A stretch of DNA of 64,000 nucleotides, taken from Candidatus Latescibacterota bacterium. Lineage in GTDB: Bacteria; Latescibacterota; UBA2968; UBA8231. How positions within the stretch are numbered: the stretch's first letter is position 1; every line of letters starts with the position of its first letter. A model generated the notes under the pieces. It was not told the origin of the DNA and did no database searches. It saw nothing but the letters and a program-made list of their open reading frames with translations. The stretch spans positions 27,451 to 91,450 of the forward strand of contig JACPJE010000012.1 in NCBI GenBank assembly GCA_016187725.1. The letters are read 5' to 3'. Made by a program: the position numbers and the translations under genes. This document shows, piece by piece, positions 43,410-55,377 of this stretch.

Positions 43410-43484
43410 ATGTCCACTCTGTGTTTCTTCCCCGCACACCGCCACAGGTACACTCTTCATTTTCTTTCCTATGGAGGGCTCTAG
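43410..43484 (+). CDS. 24-residue leader peptide upstream of the ATP-grasp operon
   Basis: An ATG at 43410 with a well-placed GAGGAG site reads MSTLCFFPAHRHRYTLHF and LSYGGL, and ends at a TAG directly before the first ligase. The ligase ribosome site GGAGGG lies inside its last codons, so translation of the peptide would open or occupy that site. It is rich in aromatic and His residues, as in attenuation leaders, though without a long run of one amino acid. Alternatives are a peptide substrate or a chance ORF. Confidence 0.45.
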   Translation: MSTLCFFPAHRHRYTLHFLSYGGL

Positions 43485-44774
43485 TTGCCGATGGACGACC
43501 TGAATAGTTCTTCAGCCCCCCCCAAGCTGCTGTTCATCCACAGCGGTTCGCCCAAAAAGCGGCTCACCTTCGATGCCGCTTCGGCCCTTGGTCTCGATAT
43601 CTTTCTCTTCAATCCCGAACAGAACTGGGCGGTGGCCTATGCCCGCCAGACCCTGATCACTGCCGGGCTGTCGCTGCCCCGCATCCTCGATCTGGCCGGC
43701 GATCTGCACGCCCAGGCGAGCCTGGACGGGGTGGTCACCTTCTGGGAAGAGGACGTGCCCACCTGCGCGCTGGTGGCCCAGCGCCTGGGGCTGCGCGGCA
43801 ACAGCCCCGCCTCGGCCCTGCGTTCGCGCAGCAAGTTCCGCATGCGCCAGGCCTTCCTCAAGGCCGGCATCCCGGTGCCCCCCTTTGCGCGGGTCTCCAG
43901 TCCGGCGACCCTGCTGAAGGCCTGCGAAGAGATCGGCCTGCCCGCGGTGCTCAAGCCCGAGTGGGGCTCTGACAGCGAGTGGGTCACCCGGGTGGATTCG
44001 ACCCAGGAAGCCCTGGAGGTTTTCCGCGAGGTGCGCCGCCGGGTCCGGGTACAGGACTGCATCTACTCTTATCCCAACGGCAACTTTGTCCTCGAAGGTT
44101 ATCTCACCGGCCCCGAAGTCAGCATCGAAGGGGTGGTTCAGCACGGCCGGGTGACCTTCTATGCCATCATCGACAAGGCCAAGATGCTGGAGCCCTCCTT
44201 CATCGAGCGGGGGGAGTGCACCCCCTCCCGTCTGCCCCTGGCAATCCAGCAGGACATCCGCCAGATGGTGGCCCGCGGGGTGCGGGCCCTGGCACTCGAA
44301 AACTCGGGGATCCACGCCGAGGTCAAGATCACCCCGGAAGGACCGCGCATCGTCGAGATCGGCGCGCGCATGGGCGGCGACTGCATCCACGCCCTGGTGA
44401 AACGGGTCTACGACATCGACCTGGCCGAGGAAAACATCCGCGTCTCCCTGGACCTGCCGGTGCATCCCGAAATGCCGGCCCATGGCTGCGCCATCTCCCG
44501 CACCCTGGTCCCAGACCGCCCCGGGCGGGTGGTGCTGCAGTCCACCCGCGCCCTGCGCCGCAGCCGCAACCTGATCGAGGTGGTGCTCACCAAGCACCCC
44601 GGCGACCAGGTGCAGATCCCGCCCGAAGGCTACGACAACCTGGCCTGGATCAGTGTCTGGGGGCGGAACTACCGCGAGGCCCAGCGCCGGCTCGAAACCC
44701 GTTCCAGCCGCCTGGAAAATGCCTTCCTGATCCAGCCGGAAGAGGCCCTGCAGGAATACGTCCATGGCGGCTGA
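43485..44774 (+). CDS. ATP-grasp amino-acid/carboxylate-amine ligase A1
   Basis: The protein (about 430 residues) is an ATP-grasp enzyme that should activate a carboxylate as acyl phosphate and join it to an amine. After a Rossmann-like N-domain (LLFIHSGSPKKRLTFDAAS), the ATP-binding part shows LPAVLKPEWGSDSEWVTRVDS and FVLEGYLTGPEVSIEGVV. Metal and phosphate residues follow in IHAEVKITPEGPRIVEIGARMGGDCI. This plan matches BacD/TabS-type dipeptide ligases rather than biotin carboxylase or graspetide ligases. A TTG at 43485 has the best-spaced ribosome site (GGAGGG, about 7 bases); an ATG at 43491 is the alternative. It overlaps the next ligase by 11 bases. Confidence 0.85.
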   Translation: MPMDDLNSSSAPPKLLFIHSGSPKKRLTFDAASALGLDIFLFNPEQNWAVAYARQTLITAGLSLPRILDLAGDLHAQASLDGVVTFWEEDVPTCALVAQRLGLRGNSPASALRSRSKFRMRQAFLKAGIPVPPFARVSSPATLLKACEEIGLPAVLKPEWGSDSEWVTRVDSTQEALEVFREVRRRVRVQDCIYSYPNGNFVLEGYLTGPEVSIEGVVQHGRVTFYAIIDKAKMLEPSFIERGECTPSRLPLAIQQDIRQMVARGVRALALENSGIHAEVKITPEGPRIVEIGARMGGDCIHALVKRVYDIDLAEENIRVSLDLPVHPEMPAHGCAISRTLVPDRPGRVVLQSTRALRRSRNLIEVVLTKHPGDQVQIPPEGYDNLAWISVWGRNYREAQRRLETRSSRLENAFLIQPEEALQEYVHGG

Positions 44775-46104
44775 GGTTCCGCACCTGCTCCTCATCCACA
44801 CTGCCGGAGATCCGCGCCCCTACCTGGCCCGCCTGCGGCAGCGGGGTTTCCGCTTCTCGTTGATCAAAAAGCGGCCCACCACCGCCGATCGCCTCTGCTT
44901 CGACCAGGTGGTGGACTGGGATTACCAGGAAGACCTGCATCAGACCCTGGCCATCGCCGCCAGCCTCCACCGCGACCATCCCCTTTCCGGGGTGCTGAGC
45001 TTTTCGGAGAGCGGGGTGATCGCCGCCAGCCTGGTCGCCCGCCACCTGGGCCTGCCCGGCAATCCGCCGCGGGCCGCCCTGCGCGCCCGCAACAAGTATC
45101 TGATGAGGCAGACCCTCCAGCAGGCGGGCCTGCCCACCCCGCCCTTCCACCTGGTGCGCTCGGCAGACCAGATCCACGCTTTGCTGCAGCAAGCCGGCCG
45201 GCCCATGGTGCTCAAACCCATCAGCGGCTCTTCCAGCTACGGGGTCACCCGGCTGACCCCGGGCCACACCCAAGTGCAGATCGCCGCCCGGCTGGAGGAC
45301 GTGCGGGCCTATATCCGCGACTACCCCCAGCACAACCCCCAGTACCCTTTTGAATTCTGGCTGCCCCCCCAGGGTCTGGGCATTCCACCGGAGGAGATCT
45401 TCTCGCCCGAGGACGATTTCCTCCTCGAAGGGTTCATCCCCGGCCAGCAGTTCAGCCTCGATGGCCTGGCCTGCGGCGAAGCGATCACCTGCCTGGGGGT
45501 GATCGAGATCGAGCGGATCAAGGGCTCCGATTACTTCCTGGAGTACGAGGAGTGGATGCCCACCCGCCTGGGTCCCGAGCGGGAGGAAGAGATCGAGCAG
45601 GTGGTGACCCGGGCCGTGCGCGCCCTGGGCCTGCAGCGCTCCTGTTTCCACTGCGAGGTCAAGGTCAACCCCGAGGGCGTCTTTGTGCTGGAGGTGGCGG
45701 CGCGGCGGGGAGCCGACAATATCGCCGATTTCCTGCAGCAGGTCATGGGGATCGACATCTACGAGGAAGGCCTGCGCCTGGCCTGCGGCCAGACCCGCTT
45801 CTACCCCGACCTCCGCCCCCGCTGCTGCATGAGGATGCGCTACTTCCTGCCCCCGGCCTCGGGTACCCTCGAAGCCATCGAGGGCATCGAGGCGGTGAGC
45901 CGCGACCCGCGCGTCAGCGAACTCGAGTTCGAGGTCTCCCCCGGCGACTCGGTCCTCACCCCTCCCGAGGGCTTCGAGTTCCTGGGTTATCTCAGTGTGC
46001 GCGGCGCCACTCCGGAGGAGGCCGAAGCCGCCCTGGAGGAACTCTACACCCGGATCCACTTCCACATCGCCCCCGCTGCTGTTCCTGCCCTGGCGCTGCA
46101 GTGA
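44764..46104 (+). CDS. ATP-grasp amino-acid/carboxylate-amine ligase A2
   Basis: The second ligase has 446 residues and the same order of motifs: LLLIHTAGDPRPYLARLRQRG, MVLKPISGSSSYGVTRLTPG, DFLLEGFIPGQQFSLDGLACG and FHCEVKVNPEGVFVLEVAARRGADNI. An insert of about 45 residues between the ATP-lysine strand and the LEGF strand (QHNPQYPFEFWLPPQGLGIPPEE) is absent from A1 and A3 and may shape its substrate pocket. Overall similarity to A1 is clear but low, so these are separate activities rather than a recent duplication. Overlaps on both sides (11 and 4 bases) imply one transcript and tight co-production. Confidence 0.85.
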   Translation: MAAEVPHLLLIHTAGDPRPYLARLRQRGFRFSLIKKRPTTADRLCFDQVVDWDYQEDLHQTLAIAASLHRDHPLSGVLSFSESGVIAASLVARHLGLPGNPPRAALRARNKYLMRQTLQQAGLPTPPFHLVRSADQIHALLQQAGRPMVLKPISGSSSYGVTRLTPGHTQVQIAARLEDVRAYIRDYPQHNPQYPFEFWLPPQGLGIPPEEIFSPEDDFLLEGFIPGQQFSLDGLACGEAITCLGVIEIERIKGSDYFLEYEEWMPTRLGPEREEEIEQVVTRAVRALGLQRSCFHCEVKVNPEGVFVLEVAARRGADNIADFLQQVMGIDIYEEGLRLACGQTRFYPDLRPRCCMRMRYFLPPASGTLEAIEGIEAVSRDPRVSELEFEVSPGDSVLTPPEGFEFLGYLSVRGATPEEAEAALEELYTRIHFHIAPAAVPALALQ

Positions 46105-47318
46105 GCCTGGTCGTCATCCAGCCCAGCGCTGACTACGCCGCGCGGGTGCGCCGCCATTGTCCCGCCGCCCTCTTCCTCGCCACTCCTGAGCGCGCTGCCT
46201 TGCTCGCCGATCATCCCCGGGTGGTGGCCGCCGACCTCGGCGATCCCCAGGCCGCTCGCCGAGCGCTCGACAGGTACGCCGGGGCACGGCAACTGCGCTA
46301 CCGCGGCCTGACCTGCTTCATCTGCGAGTACCTGCCCCTGGCCGCCGCGCTCGCCCCGCTCCTGGGAGTGCCTTTTCACTCTCCGGCGGCCATTGGCCTG
46401 AGCCGCGACAAGGGCCGCGCCGCCCTGGCGTGGATGCGGGCGGGCGTCTCCACCCCGCCCACCTGCCTGGTCCACAGCGAGGAGGAGCTGCGGGAATTCG
46501 CCGCCCAGCACCCCGGCCCTTGGATCCTCAAGCCCACTGACCGCAGCGGCAGCGAGTGGGTGCTCAAGGTGGAGCAGCCCGGGGAACTGGGTGCAGCGCA
46601 CCACCGCCTGGAGCAAGGCTTGGAAGGAGCCCCCTATCTGGCCCAGGGTTTTGTCCGGGGCCGCGAGTTCAGCGCCGATTTCTATCTGGAAGAGGGCCGG
46701 GCCAGGCTGTTGCGTTTGACCGAGAAATACCTGCTGCCCCAGGAGAGCCTGGCCGGCCTGGTGGGCGCCTACTTCCCCGCCCGGGTGCCGGCGGCCCTGC
46801 GGGAAAAACTATTGGACACCTACCAGCGCGGGGCCCTGGCCCTGGGCGTGGAGCGGGGCATCGTCATGGTGGACTCCATCCTCAACCGGGGCACCCCGTA
46901 TCTGTTAGAGATGGCCCTGCGCCCGGGGGGCGACTGCCTGCCCGACCTCTGCCTCCACACCACCGGGTACGATCCCATCCGCGCCGCCTGCCAGGTGGCC
47001 TTGGGTCAGCCGCCCGACTTCCCCGATCTGTCCCAACCAGCGTCTCTGGCGGCCCTCCACCTGATGACCACCCGCAGCGGCCTGATCCGCGCCGTGGATT
47101 TCAGCGCCCTTGAGGCCCACCCAGCAGTGGTCCAGGTCGAACCCTACCACCTGCCCGGCGAGGAATTGCGCTGCTGGGAAGGCAGCTACGACGACCGCAT
47201 CCTGGCCGCCTGCCTAGTGCGCTGCCAGGGAGAGGAGCAGTTGCCCCCCCTGATCGAAGAGCTGAACGACCTCATCGCCCTGGAACTGGAAGCAGATCCC
47301 CTCCCTGTAGAGAGATGA
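46101..47318 (+). CDS. ATP-grasp ligase A3, most diverged
   Basis: The GTG at 46101 overlaps the A2 stop (GTGA) and begins VSLVVIQPSADYAARVRRHCPAALF; the track's earlier start lies inside A2. The 405-residue product keeps GPWILKPTDRSGSEWVLKVEQ, YLAQGFVRGREFSADFY and PYLLEMALRPGGDCLPDLC. The position of the usual H-x-E before the last metal site is changed to VMVDSILNRG, so metal binding or the amine site may differ. It overlaps the decarboxylase start by four bases. Confidence 0.8.
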   Translation: MSLVVIQPSADYAARVRRHCPAALFLATPERAALLADHPRVVAADLGDPQAARRALDRYAGARQLRYRGLTCFICEYLPLAAALAPLLGVPFHSPAAIGLSRDKGRAALAWMRAGVSTPPTCLVHSEEELREFAAQHPGPWILKPTDRSGSEWVLKVEQPGELGAAHHRLEQGLEGAPYLAQGFVRGREFSADFYLEEGRARLLRLTEKYLLPQESLAGLVGAYFPARVPAALREKLLDTYQRGALALGVERGIVMVDSILNRGTPYLLEMALRPGGDCLPDLCLHTTGYDPIRAACQVALGQPPDFPDLSQPASLAALHLMTTRSGLIRAVDFSALEAHPAVVQVEPYHLPGEELRCWEGSYDDRILAACLVRCQGEEQLPPLIEELNDLIALELEADPLPVER

Positions 47319-48694
47319 AACCCATCGACCCTGCCCTCCTCGCCGCCCTCCAACAACTGCTCGCCCAGGACGACCACCCCCTGTACCGCGGCGAACTGAC
47401 CGGCCTGGTCGAACAGGTGCTGGAAAATCGCCCGCGGTACCTGGAGGCGGCCCGCCGTTTCGGCACCCCCCAGTATCTCTTCGAGGAGCCTGCCCTGCAA
47501 GCCCAGATCCAGCGCTTCACCGTGGCCTTTGCCCGCCAGGGCCTGGTAGCCCGCCCCCACTACGCCTTCAAGGCCAACCCCACCCTCTGCCTGGTGCAGG
47601 CCATCCAGCGGGCCGGCCTGGCCGCCGACGCCTCCTCGGGGCTGGAGCTGGAACTGGCCCTGCGCTGCGGCTTTGAGCGCATCGTGCTCAGCGGCCCGGC
47701 CAAGACCGACGAAGAGCTGGAGCTGGCCCTGCGCCATGCCCAGCGGGTGACCGTGCACCTGGACAGTTTCCTGGAGCTGGAACGCCTCGGAGCCCTGGCC
47801 GCCCGCAGCCAGACCACCATCCGCGCCGGAGTCCGTCTCAACACCCAGGGCCACGGCCTGTGGACCAAGTTCGGCATCCCCTTCACCGCCCTGCCCGAGT
47901 TCACTGCCCAGGCCGGCCTCCAGCCCCACGTGCACCTGGAGGGAGTGCAGTTCCACCTCAGCTGGAACCGCCAGGCTGGCGGGTACCTGCGCACCCTAAC
48001 GGAACTGGGCCCGGCGCTGGGCCAGTGCGCCCCGCCCTCGGGCTGGAGGTTCGCCGATATCGGCGGGGGGTACTATCCCGAGGGCGACGAAGCCGCCTAC
48101 CCCTGGCTGACCCGCCGTGGCCGCCTGCTCAGCCTCCTGGGCCTGGCTCCCGCCGAGGGTCCGCCGCCCGACTGGAATCTGGAATACCTGCTCCACCCGG
48201 TCCAGCCCATCGAGGCCATGGCCCGCCAGATCATGGACGCCTTCCAGGACCATCTGCCCGGGGGACTGGAGATGTGGCTGGAGCCGGGCCGGTACCTGGC
48301 CAATCAGGCTGTACACTTGTTATTGCGGGTGGCGGATGTCAAGACTCCCCAGCTGGCCATCACCGACGGGGGCACCAATCTCCTGGGGTGGGAGCGCCTC
48401 GAAGGCGAGCACACGCCGCTCATCAACCTCTCGCAGCCGGCCCTGGTCCAAAAGCCCTGCCGGGTCTACGGCAGCCTCTGTACCCCCCACGATCTATGGG
48501 GCTACGCCTGCTACGGGGAGGGGCTGCGCCCCGGGGATGTCCTCATGCTGCCGGCCCAGGGCGCCTATGTGCAGACCCTGGCCCAGCGCTTCATCAAACC
48601 CCTCTGCCAGACCGTGGCCATCGACCTACAGGGGGAGCTGCGCCAGGCCGCCCCCACCGAAACCCTGGCTGACCGCTATCCGCAACTCCGATAA
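47315..48694 (+). CDS. PLP-dependent decarboxylase, LysA/BtrK-like
   Basis: The 459-residue enzyme belongs to the alanine-racemase-fold group of Orn/DAP/Arg decarboxylases. HYAFKANPTLC carries the PLP lysine; GVQFHLSW, FADIGGGYYPEGD, LEPGRYLANQA and YGSLCTPHDLWGYACYGEGLRPGD with the catalytic Cys follow. It differs from housekeeping LysA in its N-terminal 50 residues and in an insert near TRRGRLLSLLGLAPAEG. In known pathways such as butirosin, an ATP-grasp ligase (BtrJ) and a LysA-like decarboxylase (BtrK) act together on a ligated amino acid. A similar role on the products of A1-A3 is inferred from context. It starts within the A3 stop (ATGA). Confidence 0.85.
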   Translation: MKPIDPALLAALQQLLAQDDHPLYRGELTGLVEQVLENRPRYLEAARRFGTPQYLFEEPALQAQIQRFTVAFARQGLVARPHYAFKANPTLCLVQAIQRAGLAADASSGLELELALRCGFERIVLSGPAKTDEELELALRHAQRVTVHLDSFLELERLGALAARSQTTIRAGVRLNTQGHGLWTKFGIPFTALPEFTAQAGLQPHVHLEGVQFHLSWNRQAGGYLRTLTELGPALGQCAPPSGWRFADIGGGYYPEGDEAAYPWLTRRGRLLSLLGLAPAEGPPPDWNLEYLLHPVQPIEAMARQIMDAFQDHLPGGLEMWLEPGRYLANQAVHLLLRVADVKTPQLAITDGGTNLLGWERLEGEHTPLINLSQPALVQKPCRVYGSLCTPHDLWGYACYGEGLRPGDVLMLPAQGAYVQTLAQRFIKPLCQTVAIDLQGELRQAAPTETLADRYPQLR

Positions 48695-48698
48695 CCAT

Positions 48699-48845
48699 AG
48701 CGATACGGGAGATGCCCCGGCGGCCTTTCCCGGGGAGTGGCCGGGACGGGAAGTCCGCGTGGTAGGGGGTTGGGTAGCGGAGCGAAGCGCGCGAGGGAGA
48801 AGGACGCGCCTGGGGAAAGGCCAGAGAGGGCATACCCGTGTCGCT
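48699..48845 (+). repeat. Intergenic palindromic element, copy 2
   Basis: The ends pair as AGCGATACGGG/CCCGTGTCGCT, ATGCCC/GGGCAT and GGCCTTTCCC/GGGAAAGGCC, with the same layout as copy 1 but different bases in the stems. The interior shares GGGAAGTCCGCGTGG, GGGTAGCGGAG and GCGAGGG with copy 1. It fills nearly all of the gap between the decarboxylase and the HDAC-family gene. Confidence 0.7.
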
Positions 48846-48859
48846 GAGGAGCACAACCC

Positions 48860-49861
<1,002 letters not shown>

Positions 49862-49927
49862 GGCCGCGGCGGTTTCGCAGACCCAGCCCCTGCCCTATAT
49901 TTACCCCCTAGAAGGAGGATTTACGCC

Positions 49928-50155
49928 ATGGCCAAGGAAATCCGCATCCAGTACTGCACCTCCTGAAACTATCTCCCCAAAGCCGCCAGTTTGGCGGAAA
50001 GCGTTCTCAAGGAATACAAGCAGCACATCGCCGGCCTCACCCTGGTCCCAGGTTCGGGAGGCTGCTTCGAGGTGAGCGTGGACGGCGTGCTGGTCTTCTC
50101 CAAGCTCCGCGAAGGCCGTTTCCCCGAATACGAGGAAATAAAAACGCATCTGTGA
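49928..50155 (+). CDS. SelW/Rdx-family selenoprotein with in-frame UGA
   Basis: The frame has a TGA at codon 13 (49964-49966) and otherwise runs from an ATG with a strong AGAAGGAGG site to a TGA at 50153. Read with selenocysteine it gives 75 residues beginning MAKEIRIQYCTSUNYLPKAA. CxxU is the redox motif of the Rdx group (SelW/SelT/SelH/Rdx12). The rest fits the thioredoxin-like fold: VPGSGGCFEVSVDG, then VLVFSKLREGRFPEYEEI. A SECIS-like hairpin lies 16 bases after the UGA. The product is probably a small cytosolic thiol oxidoreductase. It implies that the organism has a selenocysteine system (selABCD), not visible here. The stop overlaps the next gene (GTGA). Standard gene callers would miss it or truncate it at codon 13. 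Confidence 0.9.
49983..49997 (+). promoter_or_regulatory. Bacterial SECIS-like hairpin
   Basis: CCGCCA-GTT-TGGCGG forms a perfect 6-bp stem starting 17 bases after the UGA, with a GU at the loop. Position and form suit bacterial SECIS elements, which lie inside the coding region just 3' of the UGA and recruit SelB. Confidence 0.75.
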
Positions 50156-50349
50156 GCGACCGCCGCATCTGCCGCGCCTGCAGCGAAGCCTACGAGTACC
50201 CGGGCCACCAGAGCCTGGCCACCCGCTCCCACTGCGAGCACTGCGCCCCCCTTCCCGAGCCAGTGCGCCGGGCCTTTGAGCGCCTGCGCCGCCGGGTGGA
50301 CCGGCTGCAGCGCGAGGTGGCACAACTGCGGGCTGGTCAGGCCAAATGA
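50152..50349 (+). CDS. Small zinc-ribbon plus coiled-coil protein
   Basis: The 65-residue protein starts with a GTG that overlaps the selenoprotein stop. It has two Cys pairs (CRAC, CEHC) forming a likely zinc ribbon and then a basic coiled coil (VRRAFERLRRRVDRLQREVAQL). The segment YEYPGHQSLATRSHCEHC recurs in small proteins of unknown function. Translational coupling to the selenoprotein suggests shared expression; functional linkage is not shown. Confidence 0.65.
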   Translation: MSDRRICRACSEAYEYPGHQSLATRSHCEHCAPLPEPVRRAFERLRRRVDRLQREVAQLRAGQAK

Positions 50350-50351
50350 AA

Positions 50352-50379
50352 GAGCCCCGGAGGGTGGCCCCCGGGGCTC
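50352..50379. terminator. Bidirectional stem-loop between convergent genes
   Basis: GAGCCCCGG at 50352-50360 and CCGGGGCTC at 50371-50379 make a perfect 9-bp stem in the 49-base gap between the plus-strand zinc-ribbon gene and the minus-strand aldo-keto reductase. It lacks a T-tract, so termination may be weak or assisted. Confidence 0.6.
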
Positions 50380-50398
50380 GCCTCGTTCCTGGCTGGAC

Positions 50399-51571
50399 TC
50401 AGGCCAGCTTCTGGGCTGCCTCGCGCATCAGCGCCCCGATGGGCAGCCGGTGCGGACAGGCCGCCTCGGCCGCGCTGAAATCCACCCCCTCGATCCTTCT
50501 GGCTTCGGCGGGCAGGGCCGCGTACAGGGCCCGGCCCCGCTCCGGCTCGCCGTAGTTCTCGCTGTACATCCGGTAGCGCAGGGTGTCGGCCACCTGCAGG
50601 GGCGCCTGCAGCTGGCTCTCGCACAGTTGGCCGCAACCCCGGCAGTAGAGGTGGTCAGTGGCCGCCGCGTACTCCAGCAGCAGTTCCCGCTCCTCCATGC
50701 CCATCTCGCTGTTGCGCGCTGCCTGGGCGTTCTCCTGCACCTGGCGCAGGTTCTTCATCGCCGACACCAGGCCGTGGATGCGCCCGTCGGCCCACACCGA
50801 CTTGAGCGCGGCCTGGAAGGGGTTGAAGCCCTTGGCCTTGAACTTGTCCACCCCCTCCTGGAAGGAGACCGCCCCGCCCTGGGTCTTCATGGCGATCAAG
50901 CCGATACCCGCCGCGGCGCACAGATCCATGGCCTGGTTGAGGGCGGCATTGTCGTAGTCGCGGAAATTGTACTTGAACATGATCGCGTCCACGAAGCCCA
51001 CCTGGGCCGCCTTTTCCAGGGTGGGCACCAGATTGCCGTGGTGCGAGGAGAAACCAAAAAACCGGATCTTTTTTCCCTTCTTGAGCCGCTCGGTGGTCTC
51101 CTTCATCTCCTGGTCCAGCCGGCCCGGGTCTCCCAGATCGTGGAGGAAGTAGAGATCCACGTACTCGGTGCGCAGGCTCTCCAGGCTGCCGGCCAGCCGG
51201 GCGCCGAAGCTGGCTGCATCGTGGTGCTCGCACTTGGTGACGATGAAGCAGTCCTGACGCCGGCCGTTTTTCTCCAGAAACTGGCCGATGTTCTTTTCGC
51301 TCTGGCCCTCCATATAACCTTGGGCGGTGTCGAGGTAGGTGATGCCCTCGGCCAGGACCGCGTTGAGCAGCACCGGCGTCACCGACAGGGCCGAACCCAT
51401 GCCCAGGATGGGCACCTTCACCCCGGTCTTGCCCAGGGTGGCAATGGGCATGGCCGCTGCCCTGGATTCCTCGGCGGAGGCCAGGCCCGCGGCGCCGGCC
51501 AGCACCGCGCCAGCACCCAGGGCCCCCGAGGTAGCCAGAAACTCCCTTCGCGTGATCTTCCCTTTGCGCAT
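50399..51571 (-). CDS. Tat-exported aldo/keto reductase with C-terminal Cys cluster
   Basis: The 390-residue protein has a twin-arginine signal (ITRREFLATSGALGAGAVLAGAAG) and then an aldo/keto-reductase barrel: GKTGVKVPILGMGSA, ITYLDTAQGYMEG with the catalytic Tyr, RTEYVDLYFLHD, and a C-terminal NADP-type segment. The tail carries YCRGCGQLCESQ and a later CPHRLP, a four-Cys set typical of the Fe-S-bearing branch of the family. It is predicted to act outside the cytoplasm, where electrons could come from the adjacent polyferredoxin. It follows that gene by 15 bases in the same direction. Confidence 0.85.
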   Translation of the reverse strand: MRKGKITRREFLATSGALGAGAVLAGAAGLASAEESRAAAMPIATLGKTGVKVPILGMGSALSVTPVLLNAVLAEGITYLDTAQGYMEGQSEKNIGQFLEKNGRRQDCFIVTKCEHHDAASFGARLAGSLESLRTEYVDLYFLHDLGDPGRLDQEMKETTERLKKGKKIRFFGFSSHHGNLVPTLEKAAQVGFVDAIMFKYNFRDYDNAALNQAMDLCAAAGIGLIAMKTQGGAVSFQEGVDKFKAKGFNPFQAALKSVWADGRIHGLVSAMKNLRQVQENAQAARNSEMGMEERELLLEYAAATDHLYCRGCGQLCESQLQAPLQVADTLRYRMYSENYGEPERGRALYAALPAEARRIEGVDFSAAEAACPHRLPIGALMREAAQKLA

Positions 51572-51586
51572 CTAACTCTCCTTTCT

Positions 51587-54106
<2,520 letters not shown>

Positions 54107-54107
54107 T

Positions 54108-55214
54108 TTAGTCTCCCGCGCTTCGCAGCACTTCGGCAGCCAGGCGTCCGGCCTGTTCCCGGTCCTCGGCCTGGCTCACCCCGCCCACATGCACTCCCGT
54201 CCGGAACACCACGTCGAAGAACCCCCCCAGTTCGGCGGTGTACATCGTCAGGTCTCCCTCTGCCACCTTGATAGCGACGATCCTCCCGTACTCTCCCACA
54301 TAGTCGCTGTACTTGTCCATCACCTGGTTCGCCTTCTCCGGCGATTCCTGCCGCGACAGGAAGGCGATCAACTCCTTCCCCCCTTTGCGGTACCGGGCCA
54401 CAAAGGTCTCGCCGAGGAAATCGAGGCTGAGGGCGTCGCGCATGAAGTACTGCAGGCTGCCGGGCACCTGGCCCGCGGCCGGCAGGGCGCTCTCCCCCCA
54501 CAAGGCCTCTCCCTGGTTCTCCAGCCGGCCGGCCACCTGGCGGGCGATCTGCAGGCCGGCCCGCTCCAGCTCCTCCCCCTCCCCGCCGGCCACCACCTGC
54601 ACGTAGTGCCGGCCTTTCCAGAAGAAATAGCTGGCCCCCGACTGGTATCCGTGCCGACCCAGTTCCAGGGCCGCAGCCTCTGGTGGTCTCTCCACCGAGA
54701 AGATCCCAAAGGCGCGGATGGGCTCGCCCATATCATAGACGAATATATCGATGAAGCGCCCTTTGTCATCGGCCAGGCCCGCGCATTTCAGGTCCACCAC
54801 CGCATAGGCCAGGTACTGCTCGGCCCGGCCATTGATCTTCACGTAGAGGTCGTCCGCCGAAAACCGCTCGATCCCGCCCTGGGGACGCCATCCCGCCGGG
54901 GCCAGGTCTGCAAGCAGTTCCTTCCTCCGACCAGGAACCGACGCGGTTGCGGGTTTGACCTCAGAGACCGCCGGCGCCCGGCCGGCCGCATCCTCGCCCT
55001 CCTCGCCGGCCAGAGGGACGGGCAGGCGCGCCGCTTTGCCGCTGGCCAGCAGTGCGGGGTCCAGGGAGAAGAGGGCCGGATCGAAGCGCCGGCCCTTCAG
55101 GTACACCCCGGCCCCGATCCCCGCCAGCAAGAGCAGGATGCCCCCGCCGATGAGCCTTTCCCGCACCGAGATCCGCGTGCGTTCAAAGGCGCGTTTGCCG
55201 CTGCCGCCGAACAT
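54108..55214 (-). CDS. DUF6599-like membrane-anchored protein
   Basis: The 368-residue protein has an N-terminal transmembrane helix ([20 protein letters not shown]) and a large outer domain. It contains [36 protein letters not shown] and [14 protein letters not shown], the pattern of DUF6599 proteins. These occur next to DUF362 or 4Fe-4S membrane genes in anaerobe-type genomes, as here. The fold is beta-rich with no recognised active site. It heads the three-gene redox operon. Confidence 0.78.
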   Translation of the reverse strand: MFGGSGKRAFERTRISVRERLIGGGILLLLAGIGAGVYLKGRRFDPALFSLDPALLASGKAARLPVPLAGEEGEDAAGRAPAVSEVKPATASVPGRRKELLADLAPAGWRPQGGIERFSADDLYVKINGRAEQYLAYAVVDLKCAGLADDKGRFIDIFVYDMGEPIRAFGIFSVERPPEAAALELGRHGYQSGASYFFWKGRHYVQVVAGGEGEELERAGLQIARQVAGRLENQGEALWGESALPAAGQVPGSLQYFMRDALSLDFLGETFVARYRKGGKELIAFLSRQESPEKANQVMDKYSDYVGEYGRIVAIKVAEGDLTMYTAELGGFFDVVFRTGVHVGGVSQAEDREQAGRLAAEVLRSAGD

Positions 55215-55377
55215 AGGTCATCCCTCGTTTCTGCGGACCTTCCTCGCCTAATATACTGGCGAAAAAGGCTTTGACAAAGCGCTGCCGCCATTCTACATTT
55301 ACCCATGTAATTTGCGGCGAGGTTCAGTGGCTTCTCACCTTTGCCAAAAGGGAGGTAAATATGCCACCGGACTACAA

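Noticed and set aside
43248-43484. 78-residue ORF in the leader of the ATP-grasp cluster
   Set aside because: Its ATG has no well-spaced ribosome site. The shorter in-frame start at 43410 has one, so only the 24-residue ORF was kept.
43410-43484. Graspetide-type RiPP precursor for the ATP-grasp enzymes
   Set aside because: The ligases look like amino-acid ligases of the BacD/TabS type, not graspetide ligases, and the peptide lacks the Thr/Ser-Glu/Asp core repeats. A regulatory leader is more likely.
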